DNA of 64,000 nucleotides from assembly GCF_000718785.1 (NCBI RefSeq), contig NZ_JOCA01000009.1, forward strand, positions 1 through 64,000. The letters run 5' to 3'. Position numbers and translations under genes: made by a program. This DNA comes from Streptomyces sp. NRRL WC-3626 (lineage in GTDB: Bacteria > Actinomycetota > Actinomycetes > Streptomycetales > Streptomycetaceae). The notes below the pieces were generated by a model. It had not been told where the DNA came from. It made no database searches and saw nothing but the letters and a program-made list of their open reading frames with translations. Shown one piece after another: positions 16,944-25,156 of this stretch. Within the stretch, counting starts at the first letter, position 1; every line of letters starts with the position of its first letter.

Positions 16944-17076
16944 CGGCTTCCCCCTGGGACCGGCTCGCTGGAGGAACGGAGGGATGGCGCTTCCGCACCC
17001 TTCGAGCGCGTACCCCCCTGATGTACCCGCCCCGACGGGCGGGGACACGGCGTGCGGTGCGGGAGCGGGCCGGGAG

Positions 17077-18483
17077 TCACCGCCAACGGCCGATCTCGAC
17101 GTTCTCCAGGACGCCGAGCGCGTCCGGGACCAGGACCGCGGCCGAGTGGTAGGCCGTGACCAGGTACTTGATGATGGCCTGTTCGTTGATGCCCATGAAC
17201 CGCACGGACAGACCCGGCTCGATCTCGTCGGGGATGCCGGCGGCCCGCAGCCCGATGACGCCCTGGTCCTCCTCCCCGGTACGCAGGGCGATGATGGAGG
17301 TCGTACGGGCCTCGGTCACCGGGATCTTGTTGCACGGGTAGAGGGGCACACCCCGCCAGGTGGGGATGCGGTTGCCGCCCATGTCGACGGTCTCCGGCAC
17401 GAGTCCCCGCTTGTTGAGCTCACGCCCGAACGCGGCGATCGCGCGGGGGTGGGCGAGCAGCATCCTGGTCCCGCGCCGCCTGCTGAGCAGTTCGTCCAGG
17501 TCGTCGGGGCTCGGTACGCCGGCGTGCGGCTGGATCCGCTGGTCGTACTCGCAGTTGTGGAGCAGGCCGAAGTCGCGGTTGTTGACGAGTTCGTGCTCCT
17601 GGCGCTCCCTCAGCGCCTCGACGGTCAGCCTGATCTGCTGTTCCGTCTGGTTCATGGGCTGGTTGTAGAGGTCGGCCACGCGGGTGTGGATGCGCAGCAC
17701 GGTCTGGGCGACGCTGAGTTCGTACTCGCGGGGCCTGGCCTCGTAGTCGACGAAGGTGTGCGGGATGTCCGGCTCGCCGCTGTGGCCGGCGGCGAGGTCG
17801 ATCTCCTTCTCACCGAACTTGTTGGTGCGCTGCCCGGGGACCGTGAGCGGCCGGCGCAGGTGGTCGCGCAGGCTCTCCGACCGCTCGGCGACCTGCTGGA
17901 CGGCGTCCCGCGGCAGCACCAGCACGGTGCAGGCGGTGAGGGTGCGGGCGGTGTACTCCCAGATGGCGTCGTCGCTCAGCAGCGCCTGCTCGCCGAAGTA
18001 GGCGCCGCCGGCGAGGACTCCGAGGGACTCGTCCTCGCCGTAGGGGCCGGTGCCGACGCGCTCCACCCTGCCGTGCGCCAGCAGGTACACCTCGTCGGCC
18101 GGACTGCCGAAGGAGGCGATGACCTGGCCGGCCTCGATCTCCCGCTGCCGGCAGCGGGCGGCCAGCTCGGTCAGCACCTCCTCGTCCTCGTAGGACCGCA
18201 GCACCGGCAGCTCGCCCAGTTCCGCCGGGATGATCTCGACGCGGTCGCCGGTCTTGACGAACGTCATCCGGCCATCCCCGACGGCGTAGGTGAGCCGCCT
18301 GTTGACACGGTATGTACCGCCCTGTACGTCGACCCAGGGCAGCATGCGCAGCAGCCAGCGGGAACTGATCTCCTGCATCTGCGGCACGGACTTGGTCGTG
18401 GTGGCCAGGTTCCGCGCCGCCGCGGTGCCGAGGCTCTGCTGCTGCCCGGCCTGCTCCGCGCCGACCTGTTCGCCTACCGACAT
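17077..18483 (-). CDS. eshA: EshA-like family 2B encapsulin shell protein with cyclic-nucleotide-binding domain
   Basis: 468 residues. A short N-terminal arm precedes a cNMP-binding insertion (about residues 95-205: [22 protein letters not shown] ... [11 protein letters not shown]). The rest has the HK97-type capsid fold with [28 protein letters not shown] and the C-terminal ISV-like [32 protein letters not shown]. This matches Streptomyces EshA, which forms large multimers, and the family 2B encapsulins. The phosphate-binding cassette lacks the usual PRxAT (here WEYTARTLT). The ATG at 18483 follows GGGGAGGG. Confidence 0.92.
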   Translation of the reverse strand: MSVGEQVGAEQAGQQQSLGTAAARNLATTTKSVPQMQEISSRWLLRMLPWVDVQGGTYRVNRRLTYAVGDGRMTFVKTGDRVEIIPAELGELPVLRSYEDEEVLTELAARCRQREIEAGQVIASFGSPADEVYLLAHGRVERVGTGPYGEDESLGVLAGGAYFGEQALLSDDAIWEYTARTLTACTVLVLPRDAVQQVAERSESLRDHLRRPLTVPGQRTNKFGEKEIDLAAGHSGEPDIPHTFVDYEARPREYELSVAQTVLRIHTRVADLYNQPMNQTEQQIRLTVEALRERQEHELVNNRDFGLLHNCEYDQRIQPHAGVPSPDDLDELLSRRRGTRMLLAHPRAIAAFGRELNKRGLVPETVDMGGNRIPTWRGVPLYPCNKIPVTEARTTSIIALRTGEEDQGVIGLRAAGIPDEIEPGLSVRFMGINEQAIIKYLVTAYHSAAVLVPDALGVLENVEIGRWR

Positions 18484-18779
18484 AGAGAATCGCCCTCCCC
18501 AATGGTGATCCCACTCCCGGCCGCGCCGGGGGTGGCCTTGCGCGATCAAGCCTTCCTCACGCAGCGTGCGCGCACCATTACACGATCGAGCGGGGTTGGA
18601 TCTTGGGAGAGCTGGGCAGAGATGGGCGCTTGCCTCAACGGCGGCGGAGCGGAAGAAGATTGTCCGGATCGGCTCGCACAGAAGACTGACAAGTAGTTGA
18701 GCCCGCTCCATTTAGGTATACGCCGGGGTAGCAGGCGGTTGCGAACGGCGGCCGCCGCCCGGCACGAAGGAGGGCGGTC
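18484..18779. promoter_or_regulatory. Divergent region with possible SigH/SigB-type promoter
   Basis: 296 nt between eshA (leftward) and the amidase gene (rightward). On the plus strand GTTG (18696-18699), 14 nt, then AGGTAT (18714-18719) resembles the SigB/SigH-type pattern GTTT-N14-17-GGGTAT. No gene is seen. Confidence 0.4.
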
Positions 18780-19370
18780 ATGGCCCCACCCATGTCCGCG
18801 AGCGCGTTCCTGCGCGCTCTCAAGGCGGAAGGACTCACCGTCGTCGAGGTCGGCGACTGGCGCGACCACAACCGCAACCACAAGGGCCCCTGGGGCCCGG
18901 TCCACGGCGTGATGATCCACCACACGGTGACCAAGGGCAGCGCCCGCACGGTCGACATCTGCCGCAAGGGCTACGAGGGGCTGCCCGGGCCCCTGTGCCA
19001 CGGCGTCATCACCAAGGACGGCCGGGTCCACCTCGTCGGCTACGGCAGGGCCAACCACGCGGGGCTCGGCGACGACGACGTGCTCCGCGCGGTGATCGCC
19101 GAGAAGGGGCTGCCGACGGACAACGAGGCGAACACCGACGGCAACCGGCACTTCTACGGCTTCGAGTGCGAGAACCTGGGCGACGGCGACGACCCCTGGC
19201 CGGCGGCGCAGCTGGAGGCCATCGAGAAGGCGGCGGCCGCCGTGTGCCGGTACCACGGCTGGAACGAGCGGTCGGTGATCGGGCACAGGGAGTGGCAGCC
19301 GGGGAAGGTGGACCCGCGCGGATTCACGATGGGCTCGATGAGGAAACGCATCGGCGACCGGCTGAAGTGA
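18780..19370 (+). CDS. N-acetylmuramoyl-L-alanine amidase (Amidase_2) domain protein
   Basis: 196 residues, a single amidase_2/PGRP domain. Zinc-ligand candidates: VHGVMIHHTVTKG, ANHAGLG and IGHREWQPGKVDPRG. There is no signal peptide or cell-wall-binding repeat, so it resembles a phage endolysin or an intracellular amidase. No phage genes are adjacent. The ATG at 18780 follows AAGGAGGG. It hydrolyses the amide between MurNAc and the stem peptide (family knowledge); how it reaches the wall is unclear. Confidence 0.88.
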   Translation: MAPPMSASAFLRALKAEGLTVVEVGDWRDHNRNHKGPWGPVHGVMIHHTVTKGSARTVDICRKGYEGLPGPLCHGVITKDGRVHLVGYGRANHAGLGDDDVLRAVIAEKGLPTDNEANTDGNRHFYGFECENLGDGDDPWPAAQLEAIEKAAAAVCRYHGWNERSVIGHREWQPGKVDPRGFTMGSMRKRIGDRLK

Positions 19371-19503
19371 CGGGCGGGCGCGACGGCGCACGGCCCGGGC
19401 GGCGACAACCCGTTGGAAACTGTCGTTCGCTCCCCTGGGGCTCCGGACGGCCCGCTCCTAGCGTGGTGAACCGTCCCCGTCGGTCCCAGGAAAAGGCCCA
19501 GTC

Positions 19504-19929
19504 ATGCAGTACGTCGCCCCGGTCGGCATCGGTCTCCTCTACGCCCTGCTGATGTCCCTCGTCCGCGAACCGCACCGGCGGCGCCTGAACGCGATCATGG
19601 TCGCCGGTGCGGGCGCCGCCTATCTCAGCGGCGGCGGGCTGGGCGGCTGGGAGTTCGCCTTCACGGCGCTGGTCACCTATGTCGCCTTCCGCGGTCTGGA
19701 CTCCTGGACGTTCATCGGCGTCGGCTGGCTGCTGCACACCGCGTGGGACGTCGTCCACCACCTCAAGGGCAACCCGATCATCCCGTTCGCCCACACCTCG
19801 TCCCTGGGCTGCGCGATCTGCGACCCGGTGATCGCGCTGTGGTGCCTACGGGGCGGCCCCTCCCTGATCGGCATGGTGCGAGGGCGCCGCCGGGGCCGCG
19901 AGGAGGCGCGGGCGACAATGGTCCTGTGA
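19504..19929 (+). CDS. DUF6010 family membrane protein
   Basis: 141 residues with about four hydrophobic segments (IGLLYALLMSLV; AIMVAGAGAAYLSGG; FAFTALVTYVAFRG; FIGVGWLLHTAWDVVHH) and a Cys-containing loop LGCAICDPVIALWCL. HTAWDVVHHLKGNPI is the family hallmark. Function unknown. Its stop overlaps the GTG of the next gene (GTGA), so the two are co-translated. Confidence 0.75.
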   Translation: MQYVAPVGIGLLYALLMSLVREPHRRRLNAIMVAGAGAAYLSGGGLGGWEFAFTALVTYVAFRGLDSWTFIGVGWLLHTAWDVVHHLKGNPIIPFAHTSSLGCAICDPVIALWCLRGGPSLIGMVRGRRRGREEARATMVL

Positions 19930-20846
19930 CCGGCTCCGACACCCCCGACCCCCGCGGCGCCCTCGCGGGCCTGCGTCCGCGGCTGCCGTCCGTGCTGCAG
20001 GAGGTCGTGGACGAGCGGTTCGAGCGGCGCGGGATACGGCTGCTGCTGAAGCGGGACGATCTGATCCACCCCGAGCTGGTCGGCAACAAGTGGCGCAAGC
20101 TCGCGCCGAACCTCGCCGGGGCGGCCGGGCGGACCGTGCTCACCTTCGGCGGCGCGTACTCCAACCATCTGCGGGCCACCGCCGCCGCCGGCCGCCTCCT
20201 CGGTCTGCGCACGGTCGGCGTGGTGCGCGGGCAGGAACTCGCCGGCCGCCCGCTCAACCCCTCGCTGGCCCGGTGCGCGGCCGACGGTATGCGGCTGTGC
20301 TTCGTCGACCGGTCGGTGTACCGCCGCAAGCACGAGCCGGAGACTTTGGCGGCCGTGCTCCGCGCGGCGGACGCCGAGGACGCGTACGTCGTGCCCGAGG
20401 GCGGCAGCAACGCCGCAGCCGTACGCGGCTGCCGGGCGCTCGGGGAGGAACTGGCCGGCCGCGCCGACGTGGTGACGGTGCCCTGCGGCACCGGCGGCAC
20501 GCTCGCCGGACTGGCCGCCGGGCTCGGCGACGGCACCCGCGCGCTGGGCGTACCCGTGCTGAAGGGCGGTTTCCTGGGCGCGGAGATACGGGCCCTGCAG
20601 ACGGCGGCGTTCGGCGGTCCGCGCGGCGACTGGAGCCTCGACGACCGCTTCCACTTCGGCGGATACGCCCGTACCACCCCGGAACTCGACGCGTTCGCCG
20701 AGGACTTCGAACGCCGCCACGGCATCCCGGTCGAACGTCTCTATGTCGCCAAGTCGCTCTACGCCCTTGTCGCCCTGGCGGAGGAAAACGCGTTCCCGCG
20801 CGGGAGCACGCTCGCCGCGGTGATCACCGGGCGGCCGTTCCCGTGA
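19926..20846 (+). CDS. PLP-dependent ACC deaminase / D-cysteine desulfhydrase family protein
   Basis: 306 residues of the tryptophan-synthase-beta fold. LLKRDDLIHPELVGNKWRKL contains the PLP-binding lysine (NKWRKL), FGGAYSNHLRATAAAG binds the cofactor phosphate side, and VPCGTGGTLAGLAAGL is the glycine loop. Family members deaminate 1-aminocyclopropane-1-carboxylate or desulfhydrate D-cysteine; the choice is not decidable here. The start is GTG at 19926. Confidence 0.88.
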   Translation: MTGSDTPDPRGALAGLRPRLPSVLQEVVDERFERRGIRLLLKRDDLIHPELVGNKWRKLAPNLAGAAGRTVLTFGGAYSNHLRATAAAGRLLGLRTVGVVRGQELAGRPLNPSLARCAADGMRLCFVDRSVYRRKHEPETLAAVLRAADAEDAYVVPEGGSNAAAVRGCRALGEELAGRADVVTVPCGTGGTLAGLAAGLGDGTRALGVPVLKGGFLGAEIRALQTAAFGGPRGDWSLDDRFHFGGYARTTPELDAFAEDFERRHGIPVERLYVAKSLYALVALAEENAFPRGSTLAAVITGRPFP

Positions 20847-20850
20847 GCGG

Positions 20851-22443
20851 CTACGTCGCCTCCCGGTAGGCCGCCGCCTCCTCCAGGTCCAGGCGGCGCA
20901 GCAGGGTGCGGAGCATCTCGTCGTCGATGTAGCGGGCGTCGCGCAGCCGGACGAAGACCTCGCGCTCCGCGCTGATCATCTCCCGGGACAGCCGCCGGTA
21001 GGTGTCGTCCACCGACTCCCCGGTGACCGGGTTGACCTGCCCGAGCCGTTCCCAGACGGCGTTGCGGCGGCGTTCCAGGACGCTGCGCAGCCGTTCGGCG
21101 AGCGGTGCGGGCAGCGCGTTGCGCTCGTCGGCCAGGAGTTCGTCCAGTCGCTCCTCCGCGGTCCGGGAGGCCTGCGCCTGGGCGTTGGCCTCGGCCAGCG
21201 TCTCGGCCCGTGCGTCGCGTCCGGGGAGCTTCAGGATCCGGATCAGCGGGGGCAGTGTCAGGCCCTGCACGACCAGGGTGCCGATGACGGTGGTGAAGGT
21301 CAGGAAGAGCAGCAGGTTGCGCTGCGGGAAGTTCTCGCTCTCGGCGGTGACCGGGATCGAGAAGGCGATGGCCAGCGAGACCACGCCGCGCATGCCGGCC
21401 CACGCGATGACGAACGGCGCCTTCCAGCCGGGTCTCCCCTCGCGTTCCCGGATCCTCGCCGACAGCAGCGGCGGCAGCCAGGTCGCCGGGTACACCCAGA
21501 CGAACCGGACGACGACGACCACCGCGAACACGGCGACCGCGTACCAGGCGGCGTCGACGCCCTCGTACTCGCCGAGCCCCTTCAGGACCACGGGGAGCTG
21601 CAGTCCGATCAGCGCGAACACCGCGGACTCCAGGACGAACGCGACCATCTTCCACACCGCGTCCTCCTGGAGACGCGTGGCGAAGTCGACCTCCCACGCG
21701 CGGTGTCCCAGGTAGAGCGCGACGACCACGACGGCGATGACACCGGAGGCGTGCACCTGCTCGGCGGCGGCGTACGCGGCGAACGGGATCAGCAGGGAGA
21801 GCGTGTTCTGCAGCAGCGCCTCCTTCACGTGGACGCGCAGCCAGTGCAGCGGCGCCATCAGCACCAGGCCGACCGCGACACCGCCGACCGCCGCGAGCAG
21901 GAACTCGCCGACTCCCCCGGCCCAGGTGGCGCCCTCGCCGACCGCGGCCGCCACGGCGACCCGGAACGCGGTGATCGCGGTGGCGTCGTTCAGGAGGGAC
22001 TCGCCCTGGAGGATGGTGGTGATCCGGGACGGCAGGCCGACCCTGCGCGCCACCGCCGTCGCCGCGACGGCGTCCGGCGGGGCCACCACGGCGCCGAAGA
22101 CCAGCGCCGCGGTGAGCGGCAGGCCCGGCACGATCAGATACAGCACCCAGCCGACGGCGAACGTCGCGAACAGCACGTACCCCACCGACAGCAGCGCCAC
22201 CGGACGCAGCTGGGCCCGCAGGTCGAGGTAGGAGCTGTCGGTGGCGGCCGTGTGCAGCAGCGGGGGGAGGATGAGCGGCAGGACGATGTGCGGATCGAGC
22301 GTGTACTCGGGCACGCCGGGGAGGTAGCTCACCGCCAGCCCGGCGGCGACGAGCAGCAGCGGGGGCGGCACCGGGGTGCGCCGCGCGGCCGCGGCGATCG
22401 CGGCGCTGCCCGCCACCAGCAACAGCAGGGGCATCACATCCAT
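20851..22443 (-). CDS. Na+/H+ antiporter (CPA1/NhaP family)
   Basis: 530 residues with about 12 transmembrane segments and a long hydrophilic C-terminal helical tail (from about 400, rich in Arg/Glu). Ion-path motifs: APPDAVAATAVARR, GESLLNDATAITAFRVAV and FVIAWAGMRGVVSLA. The ATG at 22443 starts MDVMPLLLLVAG. It exports Na+ (or K+) for H+. It is divergent from the UBP zinc-finger gene 60 nt away, a pairing common in Streptomyces. Confidence 0.93.
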   Translation of the reverse strand: MDVMPLLLLVAGSAAIAAAARRTPVPPPLLLVAAGLAVSYLPGVPEYTLDPHIVLPLILPPLLHTAATDSSYLDLRAQLRPVALLSVGYVLFATFAVGWVLYLIVPGLPLTAALVFGAVVAPPDAVAATAVARRVGLPSRITTILQGESLLNDATAITAFRVAVAAAVGEGATWAGGVGEFLLAAVGGVAVGLVLMAPLHWLRVHVKEALLQNTLSLLIPFAAYAAAEQVHASGVIAVVVVALYLGHRAWEVDFATRLQEDAVWKMVAFVLESAVFALIGLQLPVVLKGLGEYEGVDAAWYAVAVFAVVVVVRFVWVYPATWLPPLLSARIREREGRPGWKAPFVIAWAGMRGVVSLAIAFSIPVTAESENFPQRNLLLFLTFTTVIGTLVVQGLTLPPLIRILKLPGRDARAETLAEANAQAQASRTAEERLDELLADERNALPAPLAERLRSVLERRRNAVWERLGQVNPVTGESVDDTYRRLSREMISAEREVFVRLRDARYIDDEMLRTLLRRLDLEEAAAYREAT

Positions 22444-22503
22444 GTCGGGCCCACCCTCGTTTTTCCGCGCGACTCCCCGCGCGGGCGTCGTAATCTGGCA
22501 ATC

Positions 22504-22764
22504 ATGAAACAGTGCACGCACGCCGACGCGCTGCCGCACCCGGAACCCGTCCCGCTCGGTGAGACGTGTCCGGAGTGCCTGCGGGACGGCACGGATCCGG
22601 TGCAGCTGCGCCTCTGCCTCACCTGCGGTCACGTCGGGTGCTGCGACTCCTCGCCGAACCGGCACGCCACGGAGCACCACAGGGAAACCGGCCATCCCGT
22701 GATGCGGACCCATGAGCCCGGCGAGGACTGGCGCTGGTGCTTCGTGGACCACGTACTGGTGTGA
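22504..22764 (+). CDS. UBP-type zinc finger protein
   Basis: 86 residues containing a complete UBP finger: CTHADALP, CPECLRDGTDPVQLRLCLTC, CCDSSPNRHATEHHRETGHPVM. In eukaryotes this finger binds ubiquitin C-termini; bacterial versions have unknown ligands. No SD precedes the ATG; TAATCT (22491-22496) ends 7 nt upstream, suggesting a leaderless mRNA. Divergent from the Na+/H+ antiporter. Confidence 0.88.
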   Translation: MKQCTHADALPHPEPVPLGETCPECLRDGTDPVQLRLCLTCGHVGCCDSSPNRHATEHHRETGHPVMRTHEPGEDWRWCFVDHVLV

Positions 22765-22785
22765 CCCGGCGTGACTCCGGTGCCG

Positions 22786-22891
22786 GACGGTTCGACCGTC
22801 TGACGTCTGGGTACGTCAATGCGGCGCGCGCTCTTCCCATTTGGGAGCCGCAGACCCCTAGCCACGGAGCGTATTCATAGTTTTACTATGA
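22786..22891. promoter_or_regulatory. Cluster of three inverted repeats before the anti-sigma/sigH operon
   Basis: GACGGT-TCG-ACCGTC (22786-22800), TGACGT-N6-ACGTCA (22801-22818) and TCATAGT-TTT-ACTATGA (22875-22891) occur within 106 nt. The first may terminate the UBP gene. The others lie where sigH-operon promoters are expected; in S. coelicolor the developmental repressor BldD acts on sigH, but no BldD site was confidently matched. Confidence 0.45.
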
Positions 22892-23020
22892 GTGACAGCC
22901 CGGCTCGGGGTCCCGGGGACAGGACCGTCAAGAGCGCGATAGCGTCACCGCTGAACCACGTAGCGCGTTACCCGGGGGCGAACCAGGCCCTGAAACGCTT
23001 GTACCACCTTGGAGGTGAGG

Positions 23021-23434
23021 GTGTCCCAGATCGCAGGCGAGCCCGCGACCCAGGACTTCGTGGAAGTCCGGCTGCCGGCCGCGGGGGCCTACCTGTCGGT
23101 GCTGCGTACGGCCACGGCCGGCCTCGCGGCCCGTTTGGACTTCACCCTCGACGAGATCGAGGACCTGCGCATCGCGGTCGACGAGGCCTGCGCGATCCTG
23201 CTCCAGCAGGCCGTGCCGGGTTCGGTGCTCAGCTGTGTCTTCCGGCTCGTCGACGACTCGCTCGAGGTGACCGTCTCGGCGCCGACCACGGACGGTCACG
23301 CACCGTCACGGGACACCTTCGCCTGGACCGTGCTGTCCGCGCTCGCGGGCAAGGTCTCCTCCGCCGTGGACGAGGACAAGACCGTGTCGATCAGCCTCTA
23401 CAAACAGCGCGGCGCGGGACCCGGGCCGGCGTGA
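23021..23434 (+). CDS. Anti-sigma factor (RsbW-like ATPase) paired with SigH
   Basis: 137 residues of the HATPase_c anti-sigma group: FVEVRLPAAGAYLSVLRTATAGLAARL, EIEDLRIAVDEACAILLQQ (N-box) and VSAPTTDGHAPS. The GTG at 23021 follows GGAGG with 5-nt spacing. Its stop overlaps the sigH start (GTGA). In S. coelicolor the equivalent protein (called PrsH/UshX) holds SigH inactive until osmotic or developmental signals release it. Confidence 0.9.
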   Translation: MSQIAGEPATQDFVEVRLPAAGAYLSVLRTATAGLAARLDFTLDEIEDLRIAVDEACAILLQQAVPGSVLSCVFRLVDDSLEVTVSAPTTDGHAPSRDTFAWTVLSALAGKVSSAVDEDKTVSISLYKQRGAGPGPA

Positions 23435-24582
23435 GGAGCGAGGACGGGCCGGTGCGGGACGAAGAACGCGGCACACGGGAGCTGCCGGCCGAGCGGATGC
23501 CGGACGGCATCGACGGCATCCCCGAGCAGGCCCGGCCGCATCCGGTGGACGACTCCGCGGAGGCCGGCCCGCCGGGCGGCGGGCAGCCCGGCGGCGCCGT
23601 GCGGAGCGCATCCGCGGCCGGACCGGCCGGGGCCGCTCCCGGCCGAGGGGGCGCTCCCGCCGAGGCCAGGCCGGCGGCGGGGGACGAGGCGAGCGCTCGG
23701 GGAAGGGCGACGGGCGGGACGATGAGCGAGCACGAGCGACACGCCGAGGACGAGGGGCCGCGGGCGCCCGCCGCGCGGGGCGCGCGGAGCACCCCCGGCG
23801 CCCAGGGCGGGCACGCGCACCACAACCCGCAGGACCGCAGCGGGGCGCGGGCCATGTTCATCGAGCTGCGCACACTGCAGGACACCACTCCCGAGTACGC
23901 GGAGCTGCGCAACCGGCTGGTGCGCATGCACCTGCCGCTGGTGGAGCATCTCGCCCGACGCTTCCGCAACCGCGGTGAGCCGCTGGACGACCTCACCCAG
24001 GTCGCCACCATCGGCCTGATCAAGTCGGTCGACCGGTTCGACCCCGACCGGGGCGTGGAGTTCTCGACGTACGCGACCCCGACGGTCGTCGGCGAGATCA
24101 AGCGGCACTTCCGCGACAAGGGCTGGGCGGTGCGCGTGCCGCGCCGTCTCCAGGAGCTGCGGCTGGCGCTGACCACGGCCACGGCGGAGCTGTCCCAGCT
24201 GCACGGCCGCTCGCCCACGGTGCACGAGCTGGCCGAGAAGCTGGCCATCTCCGAGGAGGAGGTCCTGGAGGGCCTGGAGTCCGCGAACGCGTACTCCACG
24301 CTGTCCCTGGACGTCCCCGACACGGACGACGAGTCGCCGGCGGTCGCCGACACCCTGGGCGCCGAGGACGAGGCGCTGGAGGGCGTGGAGTACCGGGAGT
24401 CGCTCAAGCCGCTGCTGGAGGACCTCCCGCCGCGCGAGAAGCGCATCCTGCTGCTGCGCTTCTTCGGCAACATGACCCAGTCGCAGATCGCCCAGGAGGT
24501 CGGCATCTCGCAGATGCACGTCTCCCGGCTGCTGGCTCGCACCCTTGCCCAGCTGCGGGAGAAGCTGCTCGTGGAGGAGTGA
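23431..24582 (+). CDS. sigH: Stress-response sigma factor of the SigB/SigF/SigH group
   Basis: 383 residues from GTG 23431. Residues ~1-140 are an Ala/Gly/Pro-rich extension. Then come region 2 (LPLVEHLARRFRNRGEPLDDLTQVATIGLIKSVDRFDP), region 3 (VRVPRRLQELRLAL) and region 4 (LPPREKRILLLRFFGNMTQSQIAQEVGISQMHVSRLLAR). An internal ATG at 23722 would give a shorter form. S. coelicolor SigH is known to occur as several size variants, so multiple starts are plausible. It is translationally coupled to its anti-sigma factor. Confidence 0.92.
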   Translation: MRSEDGPVRDEERGTRELPAERMPDGIDGIPEQARPHPVDDSAEAGPPGGGQPGGAVRSASAAGPAGAAPGRGGAPAEARPAAGDEASARGRATGGTMSEHERHAEDEGPRAPAARGARSTPGAQGGHAHHNPQDRSGARAMFIELRTLQDTTPEYAELRNRLVRMHLPLVEHLARRFRNRGEPLDDLTQVATIGLIKSVDRFDPDRGVEFSTYATPTVVGEIKRHFRDKGWAVRVPRRLQELRLALTTATAELSQLHGRSPTVHELAEKLAISEEEVLEGLESANAYSTLSLDVPDTDDESPAVADTLGAEDEALEGVEYRESLKPLLEDLPPREKRILLLRFFGNMTQSQIAQEVGISQMHVSRLLARTLAQLREKLLVEE

Positions 24583-24596
24583 GCGGGCCGGGGCCG

Positions 24597-25040
24597 CTAC
24601 TTCTCGGCGCGCCCGGGTCCCCGGATGCCGAGGGCCCGGGTCGTCTCGGGGTTGATCAGCAGCACGAGCGCGGTGACGGCGACGACGGCGAGGACGATCC
24701 CGGCGGGGATGGCCACGCTGTCGGAGCGGAGCAGGTTGTAGGCCACCGGCAGTGCGATGATCTGCGTGATGACGGCGGGGCCGCGGCTCCAGCTCCGCAG
24801 TCCGAACAGCCCGCGCGCGGCGAGCAGCGGGAGCAGGGCGAGGACGATCAGCGTCACCCCGCCGGTGACGGCCTGCCGCCGGTCGTCCGGTTCACCCGTG
24901 AGGGCGAGGACCGACATCCACACGCCTCCGGCCACGAGCGCGGCCCCCTCCAGGGCGGCCAGCGCGGCGGCGTACGTCAGCCGGCGCGGGCGGGGCCCGG
25001 TGGCGTCCGGTGTGGTGGTGGGGGTCTGCTCACTGCTCAC
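24597..25040 (-). CDS. Small integral membrane protein
   Basis: 147 residues with four hydrophobic segments (about 25-50, 60-80, 85-110, 115-135: AAALAALEGAALVAGGVW; AVTGGVTLIVLALLPLLAA; VITQIIALPVAYNLL; AGIVLAVVAVTALVLLI). There is no recognised family motif. The GTG at 25040 is preceded by TACCCT with 6 nt between, so a leaderless start is possible. Divergent from the diacylglycerol-kinase gene. Confidence 0.75.
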   Translation of the reverse strand: MSSEQTPTTTPDATGPRPRRLTYAAALAALEGAALVAGGVWMSVLALTGEPDDRRQAVTGGVTLIVLALLPLLAARGLFGLRSWSRGPAVITQIIALPVAYNLLRSDSVAIPAGIVLAVVAVTALVLLINPETTRALGIRGPGRAEK

Positions 25041-25156
25041 CCCTGAAGGGTAGCCCTCGCCGCGGGCACCGTCCGTGCCGAGGTTCACGCCCCCGCGCAC
25101 CGGTCCGCACGGACTCGGTCTGGGCCCGGTACCCCTGAGTAGGTACCCTGCACGTC

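Noticed and set aside
18780..19370. Prophage remnant based on the endolysin-like amidase
   Set aside because: No integrase, holin, capsid or tail genes or attachment repeats are nearby; flanking genes are core Streptomyces genes.
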